Source: Onthophagus taurus
Lineage: Eukaryota > Arthropoda > Insecta > Coleoptera > Scarabaeidae
Length of the DNA: 64,000 nucleotides
Assembly: GCF_036711975.1 (NCBI RefSeq)
Contig: NC_091968.1
Span: 11,346,001 to 11,410,000 of the forward strand
Direction: 5' to 3'
Part shown: one piece after another, positions 55,451-64,000 of the stretch
How the letters are laid out: the number at the start of each line of letters is the position of its first letter
Numbering within the stretch: position 1 is the first letter of the stretch
The notes under the pieces: generated by a model
What the model was told of the DNA's origin: nothing
Seen by the model: the letters and a program-made list of their open reading frames with translations, nothing else
Databases searched by the model: none
Program-made: the position numbers and the translations under genes

Positions 55451-55629
55451 CCGTATTTTCTCGAATCTAATCCGCACCCTTTTTACAAATTTTGTATGCT
55501 CTAAAATCAAATGCGGATTACAATCGGATGTGGATTACATTGGAAAACCAACTTTTTTTACCATCATTGCATTTTTAAAATCGGGGTGCGGATTAGATTC
55601 GAGTGCGGATAAGATTCGAGAAAATACGG
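55451..55629. mobile_element. 179-bp MITE with CCGTATTTTCTCGAATC ends
   Basis: CCGTATTTTCTCGAATCTAA and its inverse are flanked by TA. GAATCTAATCCGCAC-type words repeat inside. It inserted in the left arm of the Penelope remnant, whose right arm lacks it and so gives the empty site. Confidence 0.92.
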
Positions 55630-55634
55630 TATAT

Positions 55635-55672
55635 CGAGACTAGTTTCGAGGTTACACCCTCATCTTCAGTCG
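55635..55672 (-). ncRNA. Hammerhead-like motif in Penelope left arm
   Basis: Minus strand: stem I CGA/UCG, core CUGAAGA, stem II GAGG-GUGUAA-CCUC (preceded by one extra U), then GAAA, minimal stem III (A-U, C-G, loop UA) and cleavage triplet GUC. It is the inverted twin of 56,874-56,911. The 3-bp stem I would make a weak monomer. Confidence 0.65.
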
Positions 55673-56029
55673 AAACTAGCAAAAACGAAAAACACATTAA
55701 AATATTAGAGTAAAACAGTTTAAAAAAACTTACAGTCAAAATTTCAAAGCAATTTATACATGAAAAGCGAAAAACTCAAACGAAAATCATTATCACGAAG
55801 AAAACTTCTTTAAAAGGTATGAACACGTTAAAATTTAAAAACACAACAAAAACATTCACAATATAATTCAAAATGTAAAATTAACGTACGACATCAAAAT
55901 ATATTAAAAATTTTGTCAAAAACGAAAAGATGTCGACGGTGAGACGTGAAGAAAGGAACTGGGAAAAAGACTTGAGCGGGTTTTAAACCTGCATTGAACT
56001 ACCCGGGCAAATAAACTTGTTATGTAATT

Positions 56030-56520
56030 GTTTTATGATCTCTCAGAGACATGAAAATAGGTTTATTATATAATTGAAGCTGATCATTTAATAATTCGCA
56101 GTTATTGTTATTTTTGTGTTTGTTAATTTCTAAAATTTCGAGCAGATCTAGCCTATTTATTACCTTTTTCACATTTATGTAGAAGTTTTGTATTATTATA
56201 GTCTATCTTGTGGCCTGTTTCAATGTGATGTTTAAATACATTGGAATTATCTTTAGTTTTGTGTTCTCGTATACGAGTCTCCAATTTACGCCCTGTTTGC
56301 CCAATTGTAACTCAGTTTATACTGAGTTACAATTGGAACATCCAATTGAATATATGCCACATTTTTTGAAAATATCTTTGTTCTTCATATGGTAGTTGGA
56401 TAAAAGTCGAAGAATCGTGTTATTATTCGAAAATGCCAAGGAAAGCTTATATTTAGAAAAAATGTGTTTTGCCTGAAAAGTGACATTATTGAAAGGAATG
56501 GGCTTATATTTCAAGTTTAT
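56030..56520 (-). pseudogene. Penelope GIY-YIG endonuclease fragment
   Basis: Minus-strand reading from 56,514: KPIPFNNVTF, SLAFSNNNTILRLLSNYHMK, CGIYSIGCSNCN (the GIY motif), then, after a short palindromic disturbance near 56,325, GQTGRKLETRIREHKTKDNS and GHKIDYNNTKLLHKCEKGN, ending near 56,060. This parallels 60,944-61,273. The reverse transcriptase is absent and a frameshift separates GIY from the conserved Arg of LETRIREH. Confidence 0.82.
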
Positions 56521-56873
56521 TTGCCCGGGTAGTTCAATGCAGGTTTAAAACCCGCTCAAGTCTTTTTCCCAATTCCTTTCTTCTCGTCTCACCGTCGACA
56601 TCTTTTCGTTTTTCGTTTTTGACAAAATTTTTAATATATTTTGATGTCGTACGTTAATTTTACATTTTGAATTATATTGTGAATGTTTTTGTTGTGATTA
56701 TTTATTTTTAAATTTTAACGTGTTCATACCTTTTAAAGAAGTTTTCTTCGTGATAATGTTTTTCGTTCGAGTTTTTCGCTTTTCATGTATAAATTGCTTT
56801 GAAATTTTGACTGTAAGTTTTTTTAAACTGTTTTATTCTAATATTTTAATGTGTTTTTCGTTTTTGCTAGTTT

Positions 56874-56911
56874 CGACTGAAGATGAGGGTGTAACCTCGA
56901 AACTAGTCTCG
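56874..56911 (+). ncRNA. Hammerhead-like motif in Penelope right arm
   Basis: CGA-CUGAAGA-U-GAGGGUGUAACCUC-GAAAC-UA-GUC-UCG: stem I of 3 bp, stem II of 4 bp, stem III of 2 bp, GUC cleavage site. It is the same as the left-arm motif but on the opposite strand, so it reads outward to the right while the other reads outward to the left. Confidence 0.65.
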
Positions 56912-57081
56912 ATATATATTTAAATAAAAGCAAGTTAAAGAAGTTTTTTCTAGTATATCTTTTTAGTATATTATTTAATATATTCCCAACTTGCAACATG
57001 GATAAAATTCTTAATTAATAATTGTACGTTTAATATTTATTCTAATAAATAAGTAATTGTTTATTTGGTTGCTATAAAGAA

Positions 57082-57563
57082 ATGAGGTACTTTTCTTTAC
57101 GATTTGTAATAAGGAAATATAGGCCATTTCTAGTGAGTGTCCGAAAAAATCGTTTTTATTTAATAAACGGCGAAAAGTTTGATCCTTCTAATAATTCTAG
57201 ACGCAGACCTATTCGTGTAAAGTTATCCAATCGGAATTCTATTAAAATCGCGTTTCGTAATATGCGTAACTTGAAGTCCCATTCAGATGTACAGAAACAT
57301 CTCTATATCTAATGATCGTACGCCTTTCCAACAAAGTTTATAGGACGGTTCAAACGGAGCTGTAATCGAGAACTGATGCAGGGGAAGGGAGTCTGGTCCA
57401 AAAATACGTCCGTAGTATTCCCTCGATTGTTATTGCTTCGGAAAACTAATCTTGCCTAACAATGTGTCCTGTAGTATCAACGTGTGTTATCAAAATGTTA
57501 ACGGTCTTCATACAAAATTGCATAACTTTTATGTTAATTGTTCTGATTGTCAATATGATGTGG
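57082..57563 (+). pseudogene. Non-LTR retrotransposon ORF1 end and ORF2 start
   Basis: 57,082-57,312 reads RPIRVKLSNRNSIKIAFRNM then RNLKSHSDVQKHLYISNDRT, the C-terminus of an insect non-LTR ORF1. At 57,480 ORF2 begins with VCYQNVNGLHTKLHNFYVNC and SDCQYDVV, the first strand of an APE endonuclease. It is cut at 57,563 by the Sailor-type transposon. The first part (55,136-55,330) may hold more of the same element but is not recognisable. Confidence 0.75.
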
Positions 57564-59177
57564 TATACTCTTCCACATCCCGGTCGGTTTTTATGACTCT
57601 GTCACTTTCCTACTGTAGTTGTAAAACGAACAAAGACGGGGTTGTAACAGGTAGTTTCCCATTGTAGAATGCTGGGATTCCTCACTCAGGACCGCATTAA
57701 GGAACAGCCTTTACTTGCAAATTGTAGAAAAATAATAGGGTGATATACAAATACTCATTAATCTTTTATTTGTTGTGTTTCTAATATTAAGTACATATTT
57801 TTTCTAAGAAATGTTTTGAGAAAGCATGCATTGTCTAATTACAAAAGAGGGCGGAGGATAATTAGATTCTTTAAAATTTTATTCTATTATTTAGACATGC
57901 CTAAAAATAATATTTTTGTCTAAGAAACACTTTAAAATAGCTTATGGAAACTACTTATAAAAGAGGACAGGGGAAATTGTCGATGAGTATTTTGTTAAAC
58001 GGCACGTGAGAGGTATCGTAAGAAAAAGAATAGTTGTTAACGTTTACGTTAAATTACAAGAAAAGGGTTGTGCTGCTGCGTGTAAAGTTACCAGTGAATT
58101 GACAGGGGTACCTGTAACAACGGTACGTAGATTCATTGCGCAATTGGAAAATAGAGAAACTGCATGCGTTCGACCCACTAAAGCTTCTCAGCTTTTCCAA
58201 AGAATTCCGGATACTTACACAACGGAAATAAAAACAGTTATTTACGATATGTATTTGGAAAATATCGTGCCTACTATCGCCTCTTTAAAGAATAGATTAC
58301 AAGAACTTCATATAGAAATTTTGAGAATGGAAATTGAAACTTCTTACTTGCTGTTTAAAATTTATTTTAACTTTATTTTAAAATTTATTTTAATTTATGT
58401 TAAACATATTTAAAGAAACAAATTTCAAACCAAAATATACAGTATCAAATTCCTATCAATTTATTGAACAAATAAAAAATATAGACTTTAGAAACAAAAT
58501 TATAGTCTCCTTCGACGTAACTAATTTATATTCAAACATTCCAATAGACATCACACTGGAACTAACTAATAAGCTTTTTTCATGAAATTTTAAAAATAAC
58601 ACAGACGCAATCAAACATTTAAACATCATTCTAAAACATGTCATCACTCAGTTTACCTATGGGAATGCCTCTTTCAGGAATACTTGCCGACATGTACCTT
58701 GATCACATCGAAAATAACAAAATAATTAACTGCTCAAACCCTTATAACATTTACATTAACCGTTGAATAAGATACGTTGATGACGTTTTTTGTGTTTGGG
58801 AGGGAAGTAGAGATACGTTAAATGATTTTTTAGATTACTTAAACAACTTACACAAAACTTCACTATTGAAATAGAAGAAGATAAAACATTAAACTTCTTA
58901 GATCTAACCGTGAAACGCATAGAAGATGGCAAATTAGAATTTGACATTTTTAGAAAACCATCAATGATACCAACAACTATCCCTTATGAGTCTGTCCACC
59001 CTCTCCACCAAAAACTAGCCAATTTCTGATAAACAGGCTCTTAAAATATCCTTTATCAGAAGATAACAAAATCAAGGAATATAACTACATACATGATCTA
59101 GCGGCTCAGAATGGTTTCCCTAATAAAATCATAAATAATCTTTTCAGGAAAATACATGTTCAAACAGATCCACTATA

Positions 59178-60770
59178 CAGGGTGTCTCAGCGAGACCGGT
59201 CATTAGACGTTTCTGGGGTTCTGGCGAAAATAAAAATTTGAGAATTCAGACTTAAGTATTATCAATTACGATCTCTTCGTCTAAAATATTTCAGATTTCT
59301 TGCACTTCCGATTATACCGGAAGTCGCCACCTACTTTATTTTTTTAAATGGAACACCGTGTATATTTTGACATATTTGGATTTGTCTGTTTTCAAGGTTT
59401 ATAAATAACTGTACTTTTTGCAATTTGATTCGGTCGTTCTCGAGTTATTCGAATTTTTCTATAATACTTTGGGAGATAATTAGGGTTTTTTGAAAAATGC
59501 ACACATATCATATGGGTATTTAGTCTAATGTGCCATGAAAAACAAGCCTTCTCAATGAGTTCTTGTCAATGACTCACCTGTTTACGTCACTTGATGCATG
59601 TGAGCTAATAATTATCTGTTATGCCCTTTAATATTAGTACTGAAACGAGTTAAAATCGATAACAATAACGAAAGTAATATTTACACAAATCAAGAAATTC
59701 TTAATTTAATTTTCGCGACAAAGTTCGTAGTATGATTCACAGATCTTCTTTGGTAGCTCAAATTGAGGTGTTGGGACTGGGCTCGAAATAAGCCAAGGTA
59801 TTCACCTCTTCCGTTGCATTATCTACTACATTTTTTGGTCAGTGATTAATTCGTCCAAAATGCAGAAAATTTGCTGCTATTCCTCTAAATTTACATTTTG
59901 TCATCGGAGATAAATGTGGATAATTTTCATTAAACATTCTGCAAGTTCTAGTAAGAACTTTGTCGCACTTTTCGTGCACAAAAAGTAAATTATGGATTTC
60001 TTCATTTGTATAAACATTATTTACGTTATTAATATCCATTTTAACTGATTTTAGACTCACAAGCATCAAACAACCTAAATTAGACTTTGACGTTTATCAA
60101 TAAGTCATTAAACATTTGTTTCCCATGGCACACTAGGTTAATATCCATATGATATGTGAGCATTTTTCAAAAAACCCTAATTATTTCTCAAACTATTAAT
60201 GTTAGGCATAGGACATATGGAATATAAAAGATGTAAAATGCGACGCCGAAGACGATTAAGTAATAACATATGGGGCGTGCCATTTAAAAAAATTAAGTTA
60301 AGGTGCTTCCAAATTTCGAAAAGTTAACGTTTCATAGTAAAGTGACCAAACGATCTAGACAGCCGTTCTCGGCACCAAAACATACTCCATCATGTTGTTT
60401 AAGCATGTTCTGAATCCTAAATTGATATCTCAAAAATTGAGTGTTCTATGATTTTTTGAACAAATGTCCGCTGGAACAAATTTTACTAGAAAAATTCGAA
60501 TAACTCGAGAATTGCTGGTTCAAATTGCAAAAAGTAAAGTTATTTATAAACTTTTAAAACAGACAAATCCAAATATGTAAAAATATACAGGTGTTTCATT
60601 TAAAAAAATAAAGTAGGTGGCGACTTCCGGTATAACCGGAAGTGCTAGAAATCTGAAAATATTTTAGATGAAGAGAACGTAATTGATAATACTTAAGTCT
60701 ACATTCTCAAATTTTTTGTTTGGCCAGAATTCCAGAAACGTCTAATGACCGGTCTCGCTGAGACACCCTG
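59178..60770. mobile_element. Foldback element (CAGGGTGTCT ends), copy 2
   Basis: CAGGGTGTCTCAGCGAGACC and its inverse are flanked by TA. Arms extend through GACCGGTCATTAGACGTTTC, AAATTTGAGAATTCAGACTT and GTTCTCGAGTTATTCGAATT as in copy 1 (47,591-48,453). An extra segment (59,523-60,133) with a coding remnant sits inside. Confidence 0.9.
59523..60133 (-). mobile_element. Short element with a DUF4817-type helix-turn-helix remnant
   Basis: Ends contain GTGCCATG (left TAGTCTAATGTGCCATG, right inverse TAGTGTGCCATGG). The minus-strand frame 60,069-59,839 reads YTNEEIHNLLFVHEKCDKVL then TRTCRMFNENYPHLSPMTKC, the N-terminal DNA-binding domain (DUF4817) used by IS630-like insect transposases. No catalytic domain remains. 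About 57 bp on each side (CATATCATATGG..., AAAACCCTAATTAT) are also inverted, so its true ends may lie farther out. Confidence 0.65.
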
Positions 60771-61599
60771 TATATGTTAAACCTGAAAAAACGAAAAATA
60801 TATACAAACCTATCACTTTTAACAGTATCACATTTAAATCAAGATCAACCTTTTCAAAATATAACATCTCATTAGCATTCTCCAACAACAACAATTTACT
60901 TCACATTTTTTCTAACTATCATAATAATAAAAACAAGGATAAATTGAAGGAAAGTGGGGTCTACTCTATTGCATGTTCTGATTGTGAATGTATCTATGTT
61001 GGACAAACAGGAAGAAAGCTTGAAACGCGAATTCAAGAACATAAAACTAAAGAAAACTCAAACGTTTATAAACATGCAGCAGAAACAAAACATAAAATAG
61101 ATTATGAAAATGTGAACCTCATTCATAAATGCGAAAAAGGCTTTAAGCTTGATTTATTGGAATCATTGGAAATTCACAAACATAAAGTTAAAAACAAACA
61201 CAAATTACTTAATGAACAAATTCAATTGCAACATAAACCTCTTTACATGAATTTAAAAAACATAACATCGTAATACCAGCTCAACAAAACAAGTTCTTCC
61301 TCTTTCAAATATTTCAATACCTTCGTTCATTCCGAGATACAACCAGTCGTTTCTTCATAGGGTTCAAGTGCAGAACTATAACATCGATAAAAAAATTTTT
61401 TAACGTGTTCGTGATTCGTTTATATGTAGAAATGTTATTTATAATTTAAGATATACGTGTACATCTGTCGTTTTTTAAAAAGTTTTAATGATTGATTTGT
61501 ATGTAAAAACGTGTAAAAACAAAATTTCCATGATAGTTTTATTGACAGTAAGTTCATGTTTTATATTTATCTGAATATTACTAACTATTTTTATATATA

Positions 61600-61655
61600 T
61601 TTAGCTTCGGCTGATGATGGGAAACTGAGTTTTTCCCGAAACTGTATCGTTAAAA
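61600..61655 (+). ncRNA. Hammerhead-like motif in Penelope 3' region
   Basis: CGG-CUGAUGA-U-GGGAAA-CUGAGUU-UUUCCC-GAAAC-U-GUA-UCG. Stem II is 6 bp; stem I pairs CGG with UCG and farther out AUUU with AAAU. Stem III is minimal with a 1-nt loop and GUA at the cleavage position, so a monomer is unlikely to fold well. It lies between the GIY-YIG stop and the 3' inverted repeat. Confidence 0.58.
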
Positions 61656-62875
61656 TAAATTTTAAACAGCAAGTAAGAAGTTTCAATTTCCATTCTCAAA
61701 ATTTGTAAACTTGCAACATGGATTTTCAAACTAATCATATAGAAATACCTTATTCTGAAGAGCATTTTCGGCGATATCTTCAAACAATTGGATTTAAGTA
61801 CAAATCACTGGACGGACGACCTCATAATAGGTAATATTATTACTAGGGCCCGGAACTTTTGTAACGGTACGATACGATTCAGCCCCTCCACTTGTTCTCC
61901 TAGAAAATGAGTCGGTGGCGTCAAGTCAACTCACCTGATCGGTTGTTATTGACGACCGACAATCGGTTTATTAATAATTTATTACCGAAACTCCCCGGCT
62001 AAAAAAATGGAGGTGGGAATTTAAAAAATATTAAAGGCTGTTTTGCAGATTATCACCAAGACATGGATTCTGCGTTGTTTGAGACATGGTTTCAAAATCA
62101 ATTATTACCAAATTTATTAAATCAGACTTTGGTAATCGTTCTTGACAACGCAAGTTATCATTCTCGAATGTTACACCCCAAACCTGCAAAGAGGCATAAA
62201 AAAGAATATGTTTTATCCTACTTGCAAGAACATAATATTGCCATGCCGAACGGTAAGATTACCAAAGATAAGCTGTTAGCGAAAGTCAATGAAGTTGACA
62301 TTCCAACCGAATACGTAATTGATGGCATGGCAAAAGAAGCGGGACATATAGTTCTACGATTACCACCTTACCATTGTATTTTGAACCCCATAGAATTAAT
62401 CTGGAGCAATTTAAAGCGAAATATTAGAAAACATAATGCAGCTCCAACCTTAAGCGCCAAACTGGTGGATTTAATTCGTCAAGAGGTTGACAACATACCA
62501 GTAGAATTATGGAGGAACTGCGTAAAACACGTAAAGGACGTAGAAAATTCTTATGTATCGCCAAATATTCAACGATTTATTATAGATATCGGAAATGAGA
62601 GTTCCGATGAAAGCAGCTTTGAAAATTATGATAGCTGTGATAGCGACGACGAATAATTAAATTTTAGCATTTATACATTGACTTTTATACTAGTTTTTAT
62701 AATTAAATTTTAGTTATAACTAAACTTTTGTTTTTTATTAAATTTTAGTTTAAAAAAAATTAAGTTCGACCCTGTCCTTGTCTGATTGTCCTTTTCAGGT
62801 ATTCGAGCGGGCAAAAATCACCCCGGCTTTTATTTATGACTGTCATAAAAACCGTTCTGGATGTGGAAGAGTATA

Positions 62876-64000
62876 CAGGGTGGTTCAAATTCGATGTCCG
62901 AATAGGCTAACTCGGAAACTAAAAGAGATAGAAAAAAAGTAGCTTACATGTCATGATCTCGTTTTTGGAAAAACTGCTAATGCCGAAAATCTTTTGTTTT
63001 CCCCCAAGAGGCAAAAATTACAATTATCTTGGTTATTATTATAGGTGGAGTATTCTAACTAAGACATTATATGGACACTTTTTTACAGAGAATTTCATGA
63101 CGTAGTCAAAAAAATTTTTCGGTTTTAGATTTTGAGATATGACAATTTTCATTTTTTTAAATGGAAATAACCACTGACTTTTCGCTTATTAAATTCGTTA
63201 TTTTTTCCGATTTCAAAAATATAGGATTCGACAGGTCTATTTCTTATTGTTTTCAAACGCCGCCATCTAGTGTCGTCGAAGAAATTAAATTTACACTTTC
63301 CTGTAAATTACAGGGCGGTAGGGGGGTTTTATTAACGCAAAAAATAGTAATTTAACAACAAAAACTAATAATTTTATTTCCCAAAGACTATTAAAACAAT
63401 GCTATAAAAAATACTTAAATTAACTACCTCTTTTTTCGATGCAAATTTCACAACGTTTTCTAACACTTTATTGCGTTAAAAATATTTATATTGGAAAAAG
63501 AATTGAGACAACGCTCATTTGTCTTTAATTCTCTTATATTTCCATTATCCATGAAATATAACTGGTTTTTTATGTAACCCCAAAGAAAAAATCCGGTGAT
63601 CTTGGTGACCACCCATGGTGTCCGCTGAAATCAATCCGGTTATATTCAAAATTAATATTTAAAAAATCAGATATACGCCTAGCTTTATGCGCCAGCGAAA
63701 ATATATTTTTTTCACATCACGTAATGGTAAACCATCAACATATCTTTCAATGTGATTTGTTAAAATGTTTAAATACCGTTCGGCGTTTAAATTTTCTTCG
63801 TATATTTGATATGCTAAAACGTGATTATTTAGTAATGCTACCCATACGTTACAACCTAAATGGCCTTGAATACGCCTTTCAATGGTGTTTTGGGGATTTA
63901 CGTTTGACCATATATGTTGGTTATTTTTATTAAATATGCCCGCACTGCTAATGTGTGCTCCATCGGTCCAGATAACTGTTCTACTGAAACCTGGGTTTTC
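62876..64000 (-). mobile_element. IS630-like element, 3' part, running off the window
   Basis: The end CAGGGTGGTTCAAATTCGAT at 62,876 directly abuts the Sailor end with a shared TA. The minus strand from 64,000 reads NPGFSRTVIWTDGAHISSAG (first catalytic Asp), IFNKNNQHIWSNVNPQNTIE, GHLGCNVWVALLNNHVLAYQ, NLNAERYLNILTNHIERYVD and GLPLRDVKKIYF. Then the QQDGAP box carrying the second Asp is missing and the frame shifts (AHKARRISDFLNIN, WSPRSPDFFF). It ends near 63,430. Broken transposase; the N-terminus lies beyond the window. Confidence 0.85.

Larger units (their letters stand above)
55378..56985 (-). mobile_element. Penelope-like element remnant with inverted flanking repeats
   Basis: Arms of about 570 bp (55,378-56,023 including a MITE, and 56,510-56,985) are inverted copies: AAAGATATATGTACTAGAAA, AACTTCTTTAACTTGCTTTT, AGACTAGTTTCGAGGTTACA, AGATGTCGACGGTGAGACG and GTAGTTCAATGCAGGTTTAA recur in opposite orientation. 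Between them is a 3' coding fragment with the GIY-YIG nuclease. The right end reads CAACTTGCAACATGGAT, also found at the end of the Penelope copy at 58,320-61,735. Inverted long flanking repeats are a known Penelope arrangement. Confidence 0.85.
58397..61273 (+). pseudogene. Penelope reverse transcriptase and GIY-YIG endonuclease, broken
   Basis: Reverse transcriptase: NKIIVSFDVTNLYSNIPIDI (58,495), GMPLSGILADMYLDHIENNK (58,660), the active-site box IRYVDDVFCVWEGS (58,770), DKTLNFLDLTVKR and FDIFRKPSMIPTTIPYESVH, ending IIHVQTDPLY-type sequence at 59,175. After the foldback element it resumes VKPEKTKNIYKPITFN (60,775), then the GIY-YIG nuclease SGVYSIACSDCECIYVGQTG, RKLETRIQEHKTKENS and NLIHKCEKGFKLDLLESLEI to 61,273. 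Removing the foldback and one TA joins DPLY to VKPE in frame. The 5' part of the protein is absent, and several stops and frameshifts occur before 59,040. The nuclease part is intact. Confidence 0.9.
58320..61735 (+). mobile_element. Penelope-like element with 11-bp target duplication
   Basis: CATATAGAAAT flanks it at 58,309-58,319 and 61,736-61,746. An inverted repeat of about 52 bp (TTTTGAGAATGGAAATTGAA ... TTGCTGTTTAAAATTTATTT) lies at 58,320-58,371 and 61,652-61,703. Inside are reverse transcriptase and GIY-YIG coding remains, a foldback insertion (59,178-60,770) and a hammerhead-like motif near the 3' end. Confidence 0.9.
57944..62656 (+). pseudogene. DD82E transposase, split by Penelope and internally deleted
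   Basis: The N-terminus starts METTYKRGQG at 57,944 with a one-base frameshift in the following G run. It then continues IVDEYFVKRHVRGIVRKRIV, and the DNA-binding part TSELTGVPVTTVRRFIAQLE reaches LQELHIEI at 58,319. After Penelope it resumes PYSEEHFRRYLQTIGFKYKS at 61,747. A deletion or unspliced segment (61,832-62,049) removes the first catalytic Asp. The rest is open to 62,656: DYHQDMDSALFETWFQNQLL, LVIVLDNASYHS (Asp) and LPPYHCILNPIELIWSNLKR (Glu). I count 82 residues between this Asp and Glu, the spacing described for the Sailor group. Acidic C-terminus. Not functional. Confidence 0.82.
57566..62873 (+). mobile_element. Sailor-type (DD82E) IS630/Tc1/mariner transposon with Penelope insertion
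   Basis: Ends TACTCTTCCACATCCCGGTC and, read inward from the right, TACTCTTCCACATCCAGAAC continue to GGTTTTTATGAC, flanked by TA (57,564-57,565 and 62,874-62,875). It inserted into the ORF2 of the preceding non-LTR element. The transposase is split by a 3.4-kb Penelope element. Confidence 0.85.

Noticed and set aside
61832-62049. Segment between DGRPHNR and DYHQDM as a spliced intron of the DD82E transposase
   Set aside because: GT and AG are present, but skipping it would still leave out the first catalytic Asp region, so a deletion with filler is more likely.

Overview
The window looks like an AT-rich insect genomic segment, possibly from a beetle. That is inferred from the two host genes and the transposon mix (Tc1/mariner/IS630-like, Tigger/pogo, piggyBac, Mutator-like, jockey/CR1-like and RTE-like non-LTR elements, copia, Ty3/gypsy, Penelope). 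I see no bacterial gene organisation, CRISPR array, rRNA or tRNA. All family names come from reading translations and repeat ends by eye; no database search was run.

Only two host genes are well supported. The first (5,924-8,379, + strand) is a six-exon secreted animal-type heme peroxidase whose exons join into an unbroken 708-codon frame. Its distal Asp-His pair, distal Gln and proximal heme-ligand His all appear to be replaced, so it looks like a pseudoenzyme. The second (29,930-51,010, + strand) is a six-exon RING-H2 E3 ubiquitin ligase of the RNF38/RNF44 type with an unbroken 607-codon frame. Its introns 2 and 4 (8.35 and 10.2 kb) are filled with transposable elements.

Layout: 1-3,160 two head-to-head copies of an intron-containing Tc1-like transposon. 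4,105-4,689 a non-LTR ORF1 fragment split by a MITE. 5,640-8,379 the peroxidase gene. 8,753-12,003 a MITE and two non-LTR fragments, one with a 141-bp triplication. 12,516-14,538 a broken Mutator-like transposase. 16,141-17,895 a Penelope fragment, two foldback elements and a non-LTR 3' end. 19,672-22,570 a piggyBac fragment, a MITE and a non-LTR fragment. 22,740-28,680 a tandem duplication, with and without a Mutator-like transposase, followed by an RTE-like fragment. 29,300-51,010 the RING gene with its element-filled introns. 51,555-53,569 a broken Tc1 element. 55,378-56,985 a Penelope remnant with inverted arms. 57,082-62,875 a five-level nest (non-LTR, DD82E IS630-type transposon, Penelope, foldback, DUF4817-type element). 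62,876 to the window end, another IS630-like element.

The strongest observations are the catalytically dead peroxidase, four hammerhead-ribozyme-like motifs tied to Penelope remnants, the five-level nest with identifiable target duplications, and the filled/empty-site pairs that allow insertion boundaries to be read directly.
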